64,000 nucleotides of DNA, taken from Faeciplasma sp964650705. Lineage in GTDB: Bacteria > Bacillota > Clostridia > Oscillospirales > Ruminococcaceae. Location: the NCBI GenBank assembly GCA_964650705.1, contig CAZYUJ010000002.1, positions 124,001 to 188,000 of the forward strand, read 5' to 3'. The notes beneath the pieces were generated by a model. The model worked only from the letters and a program-made list of their open reading frames with translations, made no database searches and had not been told where the DNA came from. Of the stretch, positions 51,367 to 59,554 are shown in pieces. A program made the position numbers and the translations under genes. Every line of letters starts with the position of its first letter. Position 1 is the stretch's first letter.

Positions 51367-52569
51367 TTAAATATCCTTTGAAATGATCTGCTTGGGAGCT
51401 ACAACAGCGCCCTCGCTAACGTTTACTTCATGACCGACAACAGCAACGCCCCAGTCATCTCTGTTTTCCATTGTTTCAGGGCTTGCGCCAATGTGTGCAC
51501 CTTCGCAAACAACACTGTTTTCGCCGACGATCGCATATTCAACGATCGCGCCCTTCTTTACGGTTGCGCCGGGCATAAGGATCGAGCTGGTTACAACAGC
51601 ACCCTCTTCGATAGTAACGCCGCCGGAGATCATCGAGAATTCAACGGAACCGTCGATCACACATCCGGTCGTTACCATAGAGTTCTGGATCTTTGCGTGC
51701 TTGCCGATGATGTGAGGAGCACGGGAATCGTTGTTTGAGTAGATCTTCCAGTTGGGATCATAGAGATCCAAAGAGACCGTGGGGCTGAGAAGATCCATAT
51801 TTGCTTCCCACAAGCTGTCGATCGTTCCGACATCCTTCCAATATCCGTCGAATCTGTAAGCGAAGATGGGTTCCTTGTTTTCGAGAAGTGAAGGAATGAT
51901 GTTCTTACCGAAGTCCTTGGTAGCTTCTGTATCCATCTCATTCTCGATGAGGTACTTCTTCAATACGGGATAAGAGAATATGTAAATACCCATGGAAGCG
52001 AGTGTGCTCTTGGGTTCCTTAGGCTTTTCAACGAAGTCGTATACAGCGTCATTTTCGTCAGCGAACATGATACCGAAACGAGAAGCTTCGTGAAGCTCAA
52101 CGTCGATTACTGCGATCGTGCAAGCAGAGTTCTTTTCTTTGTGGAACTTGAGCATATCAGAGTAGTCCATCTTGTAAATATGGTCACCGGAAAGGATAAC
52201 AACATATTCAGGATCATATCTGTCGATAAAGGAAAGGTTCTGATAGATAGCGTTAGCGGTTCCTTCATACCACTGAGCGCCGGAATTTGACTGATAAGGA
52301 GGCAAGATGTGGACACCGCCGTTGAAGCGATCCAAGTTCCAAGCCTGACCGTTGCCGATGTAATCATTAAGTACCAAAGGCTGATACTGAGTGAGAACGC
52401 CGACTGTGTCGATACCGGAGTTTACACAGTTTGAAAGAGGGAAATCGATGATACGGTACTTACCGCCGTAGGGTACCGCGGGCTTAGCTACGTTTTGGGT
52501 CAAAGCATAAAGTCTCGAGCCCTGACCGCCTGCGAGTAGCATTGCAACGCATTCTTTTTTGTTATACAT
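51367..52569 (-). CDS. glgC: Glucose-1-phosphate adenylyltransferase GlgC
   Basis: Makes ADP-glucose, the committed step of glycogen synthesis. The nucleotidyl-transfer start MLLAGGQGSRLYALTQNVAK is intact, with KYRIIDFPLSNC, SGDHIYKMDYSDML and FVEKPKEPK. The C-terminal beta-helix domain is complete. Length 400. AGGAAGAAGTAGTT precedes the ATG. It heads glgC-glgD-glgA; no branching enzyme or phosphorylase gene is adjacent. Confidence 0.97.
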   Translation of the reverse strand: MYNKKECVAMLLAGGQGSRLYALTQNVAKPAVPYGGKYRIIDFPLSNCVNSGIDTVGVLTQYQPLVLNDYIGNGQAWNLDRFNGGVHILPPYQSNSGAQWYEGTANAIYQNLSFIDRYDPEYVVILSGDHIYKMDYSDMLKFHKEKNSACTIAVIDVELHEASRFGIMFADENDAVYDFVEKPKEPKSTLASMGIYIFSYPVLKKYLIENEMDTEATKDFGKNIIPSLLENKEPIFAYRFDGYWKDVGTIDSLWEANMDLLSPTVSLDLYDPNWKIYSNNDSRAPHIIGKHAKIQNSMVTTGCVIDGSVEFSMISGGVTIEEGAVVTSSILMPGATVKKGAIVEYAIVGENSVVCEGAHIGASPETMENRDDWGVAVVGHEVNVSEGAVVAPKQIISKDI

Positions 52570-52739
52570 AACTACTTCTTCCTTTCGGGTGTATTTAATT
52601 CCAAGTTATTCGGTTTTGGATTAAGGTTTTTGCCGGGGTGATATTCACCAAAAGACAATACCGTCAAGCCCAGAATATAACTTAAACGATCGGTCTGATA
52701 AGTGCGAAAATGCTTCACACAAACCGGGCGCAATCTAAC
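52570..52739 (-). other. Long glgC leader
   Basis: About 170 bases lie between the predicted start site and the glgC ATG. They contain short inverted segments but no structure I could name and no open frame with a ribosome site. Confidence 0.35.
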
Positions 52740-52745
52740 AGATAT

Positions 52746-52774
52746 ATTCTAACAAATACAATATTATTTTGCAA
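52746..52774 (-). promoter_or_regulatory. glgC promoter
   Basis: Minus strand TTGCAA (52774-52769), 17-bp spacer, TAGAAT (52751-52746). Confidence 0.55.
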
Positions 52775-52839
52775 TATTTTTTAGACAATTTCTTCAAATT
52801 AGCACATTTACAACAACTATTTTTGTGCAGTTTGACATA

Positions 52840-54987
52840 TCAAACTGTGGGTTCTCTTTCGATTTTTAATACTGCGAGCGTTAAGTCATCACGCTGTGCA
52901 CAGTATAGAAGCTTTTTTGCACTTTCAAAGATGTTTTGAGCAATCTCTTCACTCGATAAAGCGATCTGTTCACGAACCGTTTTTTCGATAAGCTGATACG
53001 GGATATCCTTAGCGCCGTCTGTAAGCATGACGATCGCCGTTACATCAGATGTTATATTGACTGAAACGTTTTTTGTGTTTATATCATGCAAAATACCGAT
53101 TGGGTACCCGCCTGTTGAAATGTCACATATCCCCTCACCTATCACATAGCTCTTATAGGAGCCCGCCTTGATGAACCTTAGCTCACCCGTATTCAAATCC
53201 GCAGCAAGCAGATCAAGTGTTGCAAATGATTCATCGGTTCCGACAGATCTCATTGCCACAGATGCGACAGAAATTGCTGCCTCCTCCCCCATACCGCAAA
53301 GGAGCTGCCGCTTTAGCAATGATATGAGCAATGAGGAGCTGATGCCTGCGCTCTTTCCCGTGCCCATTCCGTCGGAAAGGATACAATATAGCTTATTTCC
53401 GAAGGTGAAATATTCAAAGGTATCGCCGCTATCGCTTCCGTCTGCGCTTTCCGTATATACGCCGCAGTCAAAACGATACAGAGGCTTCTTATGGAAGCTA
53501 AAACGCAAAAGACCGCCGAGTTCTGTGACTTCGGGCAATGAGTAATCATAGTTCATCATATCGCCAATGATGAGGCAAAGCTTCGTTTCGCTTATTCTAC
53601 GTCCTTTTTTTATATCGACATATATGCTGTTATCGTCGAATACATAGCACGCCGACGCATCGATCCGATTATCCGCAAGAAGAGATGACAGCTTATTTGT
53701 CATTTCATTATTGAGACTCCGTATCTTATTTGATCGAACTGATATATCGGAGATGACGTTTGAAATTAGCTCGAGAGTTGATATCGCTTCTCCGAGCTTG
53801 ACTTGTCTCGAAGCGGAAAGCTTTGAGATATATTCGTTTCTGTGCTTTATGAGATCTATATGCTTTTCGACCTCTTTTCTCTTGGTGCATGAAGAAAGCG
53901 CTGTTTTAGGATCTGATGAATCGGCTTTATAGCAAAAGTTATGGTTTTGGCATCTCATGCAGATATCAGAATATACTGAATCAAGCGGAGCTATGGTTTT
54001 GCTCCCGGAAGAAGCATTTAATATCTTTTTCAGAAGCTCCGAAACAGACGATACGGCGTGTTTTTGAGAGTTGATATGTGATATAGCGAGATTTGAAGCA
54101 CTATCAAAAACATTCGAGTGCGAAACATGAGCAGAAACAAAAGCAAACGCTTTCATGTCTGTGAAAAGATATAGCGAACTTGATATTAAAGTGTCGATTA
54201 CGAAACCGATCGCATTTATGTCAGAGCCTGAAAGCACGGCACATATGATAGCCGTTGCGACAGAGTATATCGGTATCTGAAGCTTTTTGCTTGTCCCCTT
54301 GTTTGCACAGATCAACGCTATCACGCATACAAAAACCGTTGTTTGAAACAAAGAAGGATCATATAGCGATACACCGATAGAAGCCAATATCCCGACATAG
54401 CAAGCGCTGACCGCACCGAATGAATATCCTATTGCCAAAACAGAATATATCCCTAATATCCTGCCTATATTTATATATATGAGATCGATGCTTGAAGCAA
54501 GAGTGATCGCCGCAACAAAGATGATCGGAGATATGTTGCTATCACTTGTTTTTGAGCAGGATAATGAAAGAACAAAAACAGTTGCACAAAAGATTATGGC
54601 GATCAGGTAATCGGTCAGCTCTGAAGAAAAAGCAATTAAAAACAACAGCGCACAAGCAAAATACGCAAACAGCGGATACAGCAAATGTGTAAAGCTTTTT
54701 TTCTTTACATTAAACCTTGAACGTACAAACCTCACAAGACATACTATCAACGAGGAAAACAGCGTTGCTAAAGAAAGAGCATCAATTCCGATGAGCACGC
54801 GCGATATAAACATTACAGCCACAAAAACGATGCTTAGGTTCATCGGCAGGTACGCTGATATGACCGCTCCGAGCGGCGAAGAATAGCCAAGAACCGTCGA
54901 ATTTGCCGTAAAAACAGCTAAAAGCGCAGTTAATAAATATTTCTGAACGCCGGCGTTATGAACAGCGAGTTTAAGTTTCTTCAGCAT
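52840..54987 (-). CDS. spoIIE: Stage II sporulation protein E (SpoIIE)
   Basis: The 715-residue protein has an N-terminal hydrophobic half (about ten membrane segments up to residue 290), a middle region, and a C-terminal PP2C phosphatase (about 515-715: YCILSDGMGTGKSAG, AGSYKSYVIGEG, MLTDGAKD). SpoIIE dephosphorylates SpoIIAA in the forespore and so activates sigma-F, and it also acts at the polar septum. A Cys cluster (CMRCQNHNFC) lies before the phosphatase. AAAGGATG precedes the ATG. The upstream promoter has the long spacer typical of Spo0A-dependent promoters. Confidence 0.95.
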   Translation of the reverse strand: MLKKLKLAVHNAGVQKYLLTALLAVFTANSTVLGYSSPLGAVISAYLPMNLSIVFVAVMFISRVLIGIDALSLATLFSSLIVCLVRFVRSRFNVKKKSFTHLLYPLFAYFACALLFLIAFSSELTDYLIAIIFCATVFVLSLSCSKTSDSNISPIIFVAAITLASSIDLIYINIGRILGIYSVLAIGYSFGAVSACYVGILASIGVSLYDPSLFQTTVFVCVIALICANKGTSKKLQIPIYSVATAIICAVLSGSDINAIGFVIDTLISSSLYLFTDMKAFAFVSAHVSHSNVFDSASNLAISHINSQKHAVSSVSELLKKILNASSGSKTIAPLDSVYSDICMRCQNHNFCYKADSSDPKTALSSCTKRKEVEKHIDLIKHRNEYISKLSASRQVKLGEAISTLELISNVISDISVRSNKIRSLNNEMTNKLSSLLADNRIDASACYVFDDNSIYVDIKKGRRISETKLCLIIGDMMNYDYSLPEVTELGGLLRFSFHKKPLYRFDCGVYTESADGSDSGDTFEYFTFGNKLYCILSDGMGTGKSAGISSSLLISLLKRQLLCGMGEEAAISVASVAMRSVGTDESFATLDLLAADLNTGELRFIKAGSYKSYVIGEGICDISTGGYPIGILHDINTKNVSVNITSDVTAIVMLTDGAKDIPYQLIEKTVREQIALSSEEIAQNIFESAKKLLYCAQRDDLTLAVLKIEREPTV

Positions 54988-55028
54988 TTAAATCATCCTT
55001 TTAAAAAATAATAATCATGGATGAGATA

Positions 55029-55061
55029 ATTCTACTACAAGACGATGACGCAATTTGTCAA
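55029..55061 (-). promoter_or_regulatory. spoIIE promoter with 21-bp spacer
   Basis: Minus strand TTGACA (55061-55056), a 21-bp spacer, then TAGAAT (55034-55029). A 21-22 bp spacing with Spo0A boxes over the -35 is known for spoIIE and spoIIG of B. subtilis. TTGACAAA here differs from the 0A box TTGTCGAA at two positions. Confidence 0.5.
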
Positions 55062-55073
55062 ATATAAAAAGAA

Positions 55074-55103
55074 GCAGTGTAAAGTGGAACCACCTTACAC
55101 TGC
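55074..55103 (-). terminator. Terminator of PfoR-type EIIC gene
   Basis: Stem GCAGTGTAA / TTACACTGC extended by GTGG / CCAC after one mismatch. The minus-strand tail is TTCTTTTTATATT. It lies 18 bases after the stop at 55122. Confidence 0.75.
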
Positions 55104-55121
55104 AGATGCGGTATTCATTAT

Positions 55122-56186
55122 TTATACACTCAATTTCATGTCTCCGGGTTTAATAAGACCGACCTTCCGCATAGCCTCAGCGATGCCCAGACATATGATC
55201 GCAGGTGCCACAAAATGCATTATGGCGATCTCCAATATAGCGATAGCGGGCTCGACTCCTGCCTCGACCATTGAAGCGTATCCCATAAACTGTCCGACCA
55301 GACCCGCTGTGCCCATGCCCGATCCTGTTGCATTGTTGACCATTCCAAGCACTGCTGAACAAATCGGGCCCGTTATTGCGCTTGTGATGATCGGAGGGAG
55401 CCATATAAGCGGATGCTTGATTATATTCGGCATCTGAAGCATTGAAGTTCCGATTCCTTGTGAAATCAAGCCGCTGACTTTGTTCTCACGGTAGCTCATG
55501 ACAGCGAAGCCAACCATCTGTGCACAACAACCTGCGGCTGCGGCGCCTGCTGCGATTCCGCTAAGGCCAAGTGAAACGCCTATTGCGGCAGAGCTTATCG
55601 GCAAAGTGAGCGCCATGCCCATTAAAACAGAAACGATAATACCCATTATGACAGGCTGCTGCTCAACGCCGTAATTGATAAGGCTTCCTATCCATTTCAT
55701 GAACGAGGATATCGGAGGACTTAGGAGAATTCCGATGATCGAGCCGCTGATTATGGATACAAGAGGTGTCACGATGATATCGACCTTAGTCTTGCCAGAA
55801 ACAAGAGTGCCGAGCTCGATAGCGACATACGCCGCAATAAATGCGCCTAAAGGCTCACCGGGGCCCGTGAAAGTCATCGATCCTGATGTGAAGTTCGAAA
55901 GAGATATCTTTCCGGCGAATGCGCCGACCATACCGCAGACAGCCGCTGAAACAGTCACCAGCGGGCTTGATTTATACTTGGCCGCAACTCCGACGCCGAT
56001 TCCGGCACCTGTTAACGCTTTTGCATATCCTGCAATCATTACAAGGTATGTACCGATGTCTCCGACGATCAGCTTTCCTATCTGTTCGACGATCGTTCCT
56101 ATAATAAGGGTTGAGAACAGACCCAACGCCATTCCTGAAAGTCCGTCAATAAACAAATGATTTAAATATGACTTAATTGCTTTCAT
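55122..56186 (-). CDS. PTS EIIC-type membrane protein (PfoR family)
   Basis: The 354-residue, Gly/Ala-rich membrane protein has about 8-10 segments and the blocks FTGPGEPLGAFIAAYVAIEL, LTLPISSAAIGVSLGLSG and WLPPIITSAITGPICSAVLG of the PTS_EIIC_2/PfoR family. Such proteins resemble sugar-permease IIC domains but are usually encoded without IIA/IIB, as here, so substrate and phosphorylation are unknown. AGGAGGAAGATCTG precedes the ATG. Confidence 0.85.
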   Translation of the reverse strand: MKAIKSYLNHLFIDGLSGMALGLFSTLIIGTIVEQIGKLIVGDIGTYLVMIAGYAKALTGAGIGVGVAAKYKSSPLVTVSAAVCGMVGAFAGKISLSNFTSGSMTFTGPGEPLGAFIAAYVAIELGTLVSGKTKVDIIVTPLVSIISGSIIGILLSPPISSFMKWIGSLINYGVEQQPVIMGIIVSVLMGMALTLPISSAAIGVSLGLSGIAAGAAAAGCCAQMVGFAVMSYRENKVSGLISQGIGTSMLQMPNIIKHPLIWLPPIITSAITGPICSAVLGMVNNATGSGMGTAGLVGQFMGYASMVEAGVEPAIAILEIAIMHFVAPAIICLGIAEAMRKVGLIKPGDMKLSV

Positions 56187-56342
56187 CAGATCTTCCTCCT
56201 AATAAAATAGATTAATACGATTATATTCCCTTTTATTCGCACAAGTCAAGGTTTTGTGACACATTCTACGTTTTATAAAATCAGCGACTTGATCTGATAA
56301 ATGTTTTCATCATTATCACCATAATTTTTTTGAAAATAGCTA

Positions 56343-56374
56343 TTGACAAATTGAAATCTATTTGATATTATAAT
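56343..56374 (+). promoter_or_regulatory. Promoter and possible PerR/Fur box of the peroxide-regulator gene
   Basis: TTGACA (56343-56348), 17-bp spacer, TATTAT (56366-56371), overlapping TATAAT at 56369. TTATAATTTTGAGAA across the start region keeps one half of the PerR box (TTATAAT-N-ATTATAA) and four of seven bases in the other. This suggests autoregulation, weakly. Confidence 0.45.
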
Positions 56375-56412
56375 TTTGAGAATGATTCCTAAAAAGCATA
56401 ACGGAGGCTACA

Positions 56413-56787
56413 ATGACAAAACAAAAGCTACTTATCAAAAAGATAATCGAAGCAGCCGACGGTCATTTGACAGCTGAAGAGATATATCAGCTTGCTAAGG
56501 CAGAAATGCCTCACATAGCTCTTGGAACTGTGTACAGAAACTTGGGTAAGCTGTGTGAATCGAACGAGATCGGACTTATAAGCGTCAGCGGTAAACCCGA
56601 CAGATATGACAAATCATTGAATACTCACGGGCATACGATATGCGATATCTGCGGGAAGATAACCGACTTCCCTGCTCCTGTTGCTCAGTTTAAGGAACAG
56701 CTTGAGCGGCATTTGGGCATTGATATAACGGCATATGACGTGAGCGCACACTATGTTTGTGACGATTGTAAAAGCAAAGGTGAATAA
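56413..56787 (+). CDS. Fur-family regulator, PerR-like
   Basis: The 124-residue protein has a winged-helix N-terminus (LTAEEIYQLAKAEMPHIALG, TVYRNLGKL) and a C-terminal metal domain. The structural zinc site is CDIC and CDDC. Ligands expected of PerR are kept: GHLTAEE (His), RYD (Asp), THGH (two His) and ITDF (Asp). This favours peroxide sensing over iron sensing. It is about 20 residues shorter at the N-terminus than B. subtilis PerR, but CGGAGGC before the ATG supports the start. Rubrerythrin follows after 60 bases, consistent with PerR control. Confidence 0.88.
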   Translation: MTKQKLLIKKIIEAADGHLTAEEIYQLAKAEMPHIALGTVYRNLGKLCESNEIGLISVSGKPDRYDKSLNTHGHTICDICGKITDFPAPVAQFKEQLERHLGIDITAYDVSAHYVCDDCKSKGE

Positions 56788-56810
56788 TGATGCTTAATAA
56801 ATGCATCATT
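56786..56810 (+). other. Hairpin between perR-like gene and rubrerythrin
   Basis: Perfect 8-bp stem AATGATGC / GCATCATT with a 9-nt loop, followed by TCATATAAAA. It may partly terminate or separate the two messages. Confidence 0.5.
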
Positions 56811-56847
56811 TCATATAAAACAAATTAATTTGATAGGAGAAGAAACT

Positions 56848-57381
56848 ATGGAACTTAAAGGCTCAAGAACAGAACAGAATTTGATGACTGCTTTCGCAGG
56901 TGAATCTCAGGCTAGAAACAAGTATACTTACTTTGCATCCGTTGCAAAGAAGGAAGGCTATGAGCAGATCGCTGCTATCTTCCTCAACACAGCCGAAAAC
57001 GAAAAGGAACACGCAAAGATGTGGTTCAAGGCTTTGGGCGAATTGGGCACAACTGCTGAAAACCTCGCTGCTGCAGCTGCAGGCGAAAACTATGAGTGGA
57101 CAGATATGTATGACAAGTTTGCTAAGGAAGCTGAGGAAGAAGGCTTCACAAAGCTTGCTTATCAGTTCAGAGCTGTTGCCGCTATCGAAAAGGCTCACGA
57201 AGAAAGATACCGTGCACTTCTTAATAACGTTGAAATGCAGAAGGTATTCGAAAAGGCTGATGAAACAATGTGGGAATGCCGCAACTGCGGTCACCTTGTA
57301 ATGGGCAAGAAGGCTCCTGCTGTTTGCCCCGTTTGCGCTCATCCTCAGAGCTTCTTCGAAGTCAGAAAAGAAAACTATTAA
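56848..57381 (+). CDS. rbr: Rubrerythrin
   Basis: Anaerobic peroxide-reducing diiron protein. The N-terminal four-helix bundle carries the Glu/His ligands (LMTAFAGESQARNKYTYFAS, NTAENEKEHAKMW, AAIEKAHEERYRAL). The C-terminal rubredoxin-like iron site is CRNCGH...CPVCAHP. Length 177. The ATG at 56848 follows AGGAGAAG. It belongs with the upstream PerR-like regulator. Confidence 0.96.
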   Translation: MELKGSRTEQNLMTAFAGESQARNKYTYFASVAKKEGYEQIAAIFLNTAENEKEHAKMWFKALGELGTTAENLAAAAAGENYEWTDMYDKFAKEAEEEGFTKLAYQFRAVAAIEKAHEERYRALLNNVEMQKVFEKADETMWECRNCGHLVMGKKAPAVCPVCAHPQSFFEVRKENY

Positions 57382-57391
57382 TTAACATCGA

Positions 57392-57419
57392 TCGCCCATC
57401 GCATAAAAACGGTGGGCGA
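57392..57419 (+). terminator. Terminator of rubrerythrin gene
   Basis: 9-bp stem TCGCCCATC / GGTGGGCGA (one wobble), 10-nt loop, tail AACTTTTTGTG. It ends 14 bases before the next ATG. Confidence 0.75.
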
Positions 57420-57432
57420 AACTTTTTGTGAT

Positions 57433-57741
57433 ATGAATACATTTGAAAGAATTTATGAAGTTGTGAAAATGATCCCCAAGGGCAAGGTTGCCTCATACGG
57501 GCAGGTGGCGATGATGGCAGGAAACCCGAGATGGTCGCGAGTTGTGGGATATGCTTTGCATGTAAATCCCGATCCCGGGGCTATCCCCTGCTACCGTGTT
57601 GTGACGAAAAACGGCGAGCTGTCAAAAGCATTTGCATTCGGCGGAATAAATCGCCAACGCGAGCTTTTGGAAGCTGAAGGCGTTGAGTTTGATGACGATG
57701 GACGCGTTGTGATGGAAAAGTTTGCGTGGCGGGGTGAGTGA
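57433..57741 (+). CDS. MGMT-family DNA alkyl-repair protein
   Basis: The 102-residue protein equals the C-terminal DNA-binding domain of O6-alkylguanine-DNA alkyltransferases: VKMIPKGKVASYGQVAMMAG (recognition helix), NPRWSRVVGYAL (Arg finger) and the active-site region IPCYRVV. The acceptor Cys is kept, unlike in alkyltransferase-like proteins, where it is Trp. The adjacent His of PCHRV is Tyr. Start at ATG 57433: no clear ribosome site is visible and a terminator hairpin ends just before it, so expression may need a separate weak promoter or a leaderless start. Confidence 0.85.
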   Translation: MNTFERIYEVVKMIPKGKVASYGQVAMMAGNPRWSRVVGYALHVNPDPGAIPCYRVVTKNGELSKAFAFGGINRQRELLEAEGVEFDDDGRVVMEKFAWRGE

Positions 57742-57781
57742 AAATTAAAAGAGCTTCCTTTGATGAAGCTCTTTTAATTTT
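57741..57781. terminator. Bidirectional terminator between convergent genes
   Basis: Perfect 17-bp stem AAAATTAAAAGAGCTTC / GAAGCTCTTTTAATTTT with a 7-nt loop, touching the stop codons of both flanking genes. Confidence 0.9.
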
Positions 57782-57782
57782 A

Positions 57783-58526
57783 TTATCTATTCACGAATTC
57801 GTTTCTGTGAGAATCACTATTAAATTCTTTGTATACAATATCAGCATATTCAACAGCTTTATCATTCAAATGAGAATATCCACTTCCGCCCTTACATTTA
57901 CCATACCACATATTTTCAGCAAAAGGTAGATTCTCATTTATAGCTTCTCCCGAGAAATATGACCCAGATCCGAAAAGTTTCCACCCTTCCTCAACATCAC
58001 GCATGATAACTGTTGTACCACAATTCTTTTTGTATTCTGTTTCTGTTTTGAACTCATCCTCCGTTTCATTGCAAAGCATCTGAAATGTTTCTATTTTGAT
58101 TTCACTTTCATTGTCGTTTGTAAGATAGAAAGCAAAGATTTTGTGCCCTGTAGAAACATAACCGAATTCATAGTAATAATCACCGATTTGCATATCTTGA
58201 TAGTAATATCCAGTACAGTCTGCATATCCATCATCAATTCCCATGTCCGTGGGCATACCGTATTCTTCGCATATCTCCTTCAAACGCACTTCAGCGGGTT
58301 CTAATGTACCGTCATCCGTAAATATATCATCTTCTACTGAGTCGACTAAGGTGATTCCGTTATCAACGCAAGCCAATAATGTTAGCAAAGCCAAAACAGC
58401 GGCAACGGCAACGATTAATTTCTTCGAAAGCTTACTCGTAACCTTAATTTTATTTGAGGACATTGCCTCTTGAACAAAGCTTTCATCAATATCTGTTAAG
58501 GCTTTGATATATTCTAAATCTTTCAC
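57783..58526 (-). CDS. Putative anti-sigma factor, single-pass membrane protein
   Basis: The 247-residue protein has a cytoplasmic N-terminus of about 35 residues (DIDESFVQEAMSSNKIKVTS), one membrane helix (LIVAVAAVLALLTLLAC) and an outer domain of about 190 residues that I do not recognise. It starts at GTG 58526, overlapping the sigma gene stop by four bases. That coupling and the layout are those of anti-sigma partners of ECF-like sigma factors in Clostridia. The outer domain would sense the envelope signal. Confidence 0.7.
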   Translation of the reverse strand: MKDLEYIKALTDIDESFVQEAMSSNKIKVTSKLSKKLIVAVAAVLALLTLLACVDNGITLVDSVEDDIFTDDGTLEPAEVRLKEICEEYGMPTDMGIDDGYADCTGYYYQDMQIGDYYYEFGYVSTGHKIFAFYLTNDNESEIKIETFQMLCNETEDEFKTETEYKKNCGTTVIMRDVEEGWKLFGSGSYFSGEAINENLPFAENMWYGKCKGGSGYSHLNDKAVEYADIVYKEFNSDSHRNEFVNR

Positions 58527-59083
58527 AGTGTGTAACCCTCCTTCAATAAATAATCCTTTAATTTCTTTCTTGTGCGACAGAGCGAGGTTCTGACCTTATT
58601 TGTTGTGACCGAAAGCTCGGCAGCGATCTCATCATCGCTTTTAAAGAACCAATAGCGTTTTACGAAAATTATACGACTCTCTTTAGAGACAGTTTGCAAA
58701 AACCTGTTTATAGCTTCGGTCAATGCGCTTTGCTCGATCCTTTCCTCAACGTTTTCCTTCGAGGGGATCACCTCGGAAAATTCGTCGATTATGACGCTCG
58801 CCTTCCCTGCTCCTCGCTTTATGGCAGAAAGCGATTCAAGCTTATTAAGAGAAATGTTTCGCACGATCTTGCAGGCGTATGCCGTCAGATTTGTCGGTTC
58901 TTTCGGGGGGATCGTGTTCCAAAGCTGAACAAGAGTATCGGCAATGCACTCCTCGGCATCTGATATGTTTTCTAAAATATTATAGGAAATCACGTTCAGA
59001 AGCTTGCCGAGCTTTTGCTTTGTGTGTTCAATCGCCTGTTCGTCTCGGTTTAAAAACATCTCGACTATTTGAATATCGTCCAA
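58523..59083 (-). CDS. ECF-like RNA polymerase sigma factor
   Basis: Region 2 is around NISDAEECIADTLVQLWNTI and ACKIVRNISLNKL. Region 4 is around LQTVSKESRIIFVKRYWFF and DDEIAAELSVTTNKVRTSL. It is a two-domain sigma-70 protein of the extracytoplasmic-function kind. Start: TTG 59083 has AAGGAG at 8 bases. GTG 59092, three codons earlier, overlaps the ribosome site, so I prefer TTG. A perfect 16-bp palindrome (59101-59116) lies in the leader. Co-translated with the putative anti-sigma factor. Confidence 0.88.
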   Translation of the reverse strand: MDDIQIVEMFLNRDEQAIEHTKQKLGKLLNVISYNILENISDAEECIADTLVQLWNTIPPKEPTNLTAYACKIVRNISLNKLESLSAIKRGAGKASVIIDEFSEVIPSKENVEERIEQSALTEAINRFLQTVSKESRIIFVKRYWFFKSDDEIAAELSVTTNKVRTSLCRTRKKLKDYLLKEGYTL

Positions 59084-59100
59084 ATCGCTCACTCCTTTCG

Positions 59101-59116
59101 TGAAAGATATCTTTCA
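59101..59116. repeat. 16-bp palindrome upstream of sigma gene
   Basis: TGAAAGATATCTTTCA is a perfect palindrome about 18 bases before the sigma start, close to the ribosome site. As RNA it can form only a short-looped hairpin; as DNA it looks like a dimeric-regulator site. Confidence 0.55.
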
Positions 59117-59161
59117 TCCATAATAACAGATCTTGCACGGAAAATGTTACACAAAATGAAA

Positions 59162-59189
59162 AAACGGATGTGATCTCTCACATCCGTTT
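59162..59189 (-). terminator. Terminator of DUF1622 gene
   Basis: Perfect 12-bp stem AAACGGATGTGA / TCACATCCGTTT with a 4-nt loop. Minus-strand tail TTTTCATTTTGTG. Confidence 0.85.
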
Positions 59190-59195
59190 CGGTTA

Positions 59196-59528
59196 TCAGT
59201 TTTCGTGTTTTTCTTTTTTCATTTCAAAATGAATGAGAACACTGAGCAAAGCTCTCAAAAGAATTACTGCACCCAGTATATAAAGCTCTTCCATATCTCT
59301 TACGAGAACGGTTTTAAGTATCTCAGATGCCATTTTGAATTCAAGACCCGTTGCAAGTCCGTTTGCAAGGTTGAACTTAAGGTCGAGATGCTTTTTCATG
59401 AAAGCATTCTGGATATATTCCCAAAACGACTTTATGGCTGTCCATGTGACAACGAATATGCCCATTATTTCTAATGCAGAAATAATATAAGGAAGTCCTG
59501 TTTCGATAATCGTGTGCAATACATTCAT
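59196..59528 (-). CDS. DUF1622 small membrane protein
   Basis: The 110-residue protein has about three membrane segments (YIISALEIMGIFVVTWTAIK, KMASEILKTVLVRDMEELYI, LGAVILLRALLSVLIHFEM) and the FNLANGLATGLEFKMASEIL block of DUF1622. Function unknown. It starts 26 bases after kdgK with GGAGATAATTAA, so it may ride on the eda-kdgK transcript. Confidence 0.85.
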   Translation of the reverse strand: MNVLHTIIETGLPYIISALEIMGIFVVTWTAIKSFWEYIQNAFMKKHLDLKFNLANGLATGLEFKMASEILKTVLVRDMEELYILGAVILLRALLSVLIHFEMKKEKHEN

Positions 59529-59554
59529 TTAATTATCTCCGAAAATAGAAATAG

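Noticed and set aside
52570..52774. Riboswitch in the glgC leader
   Set aside because: The leader is long enough, but no conserved aptamer core of a known class could be recognised.
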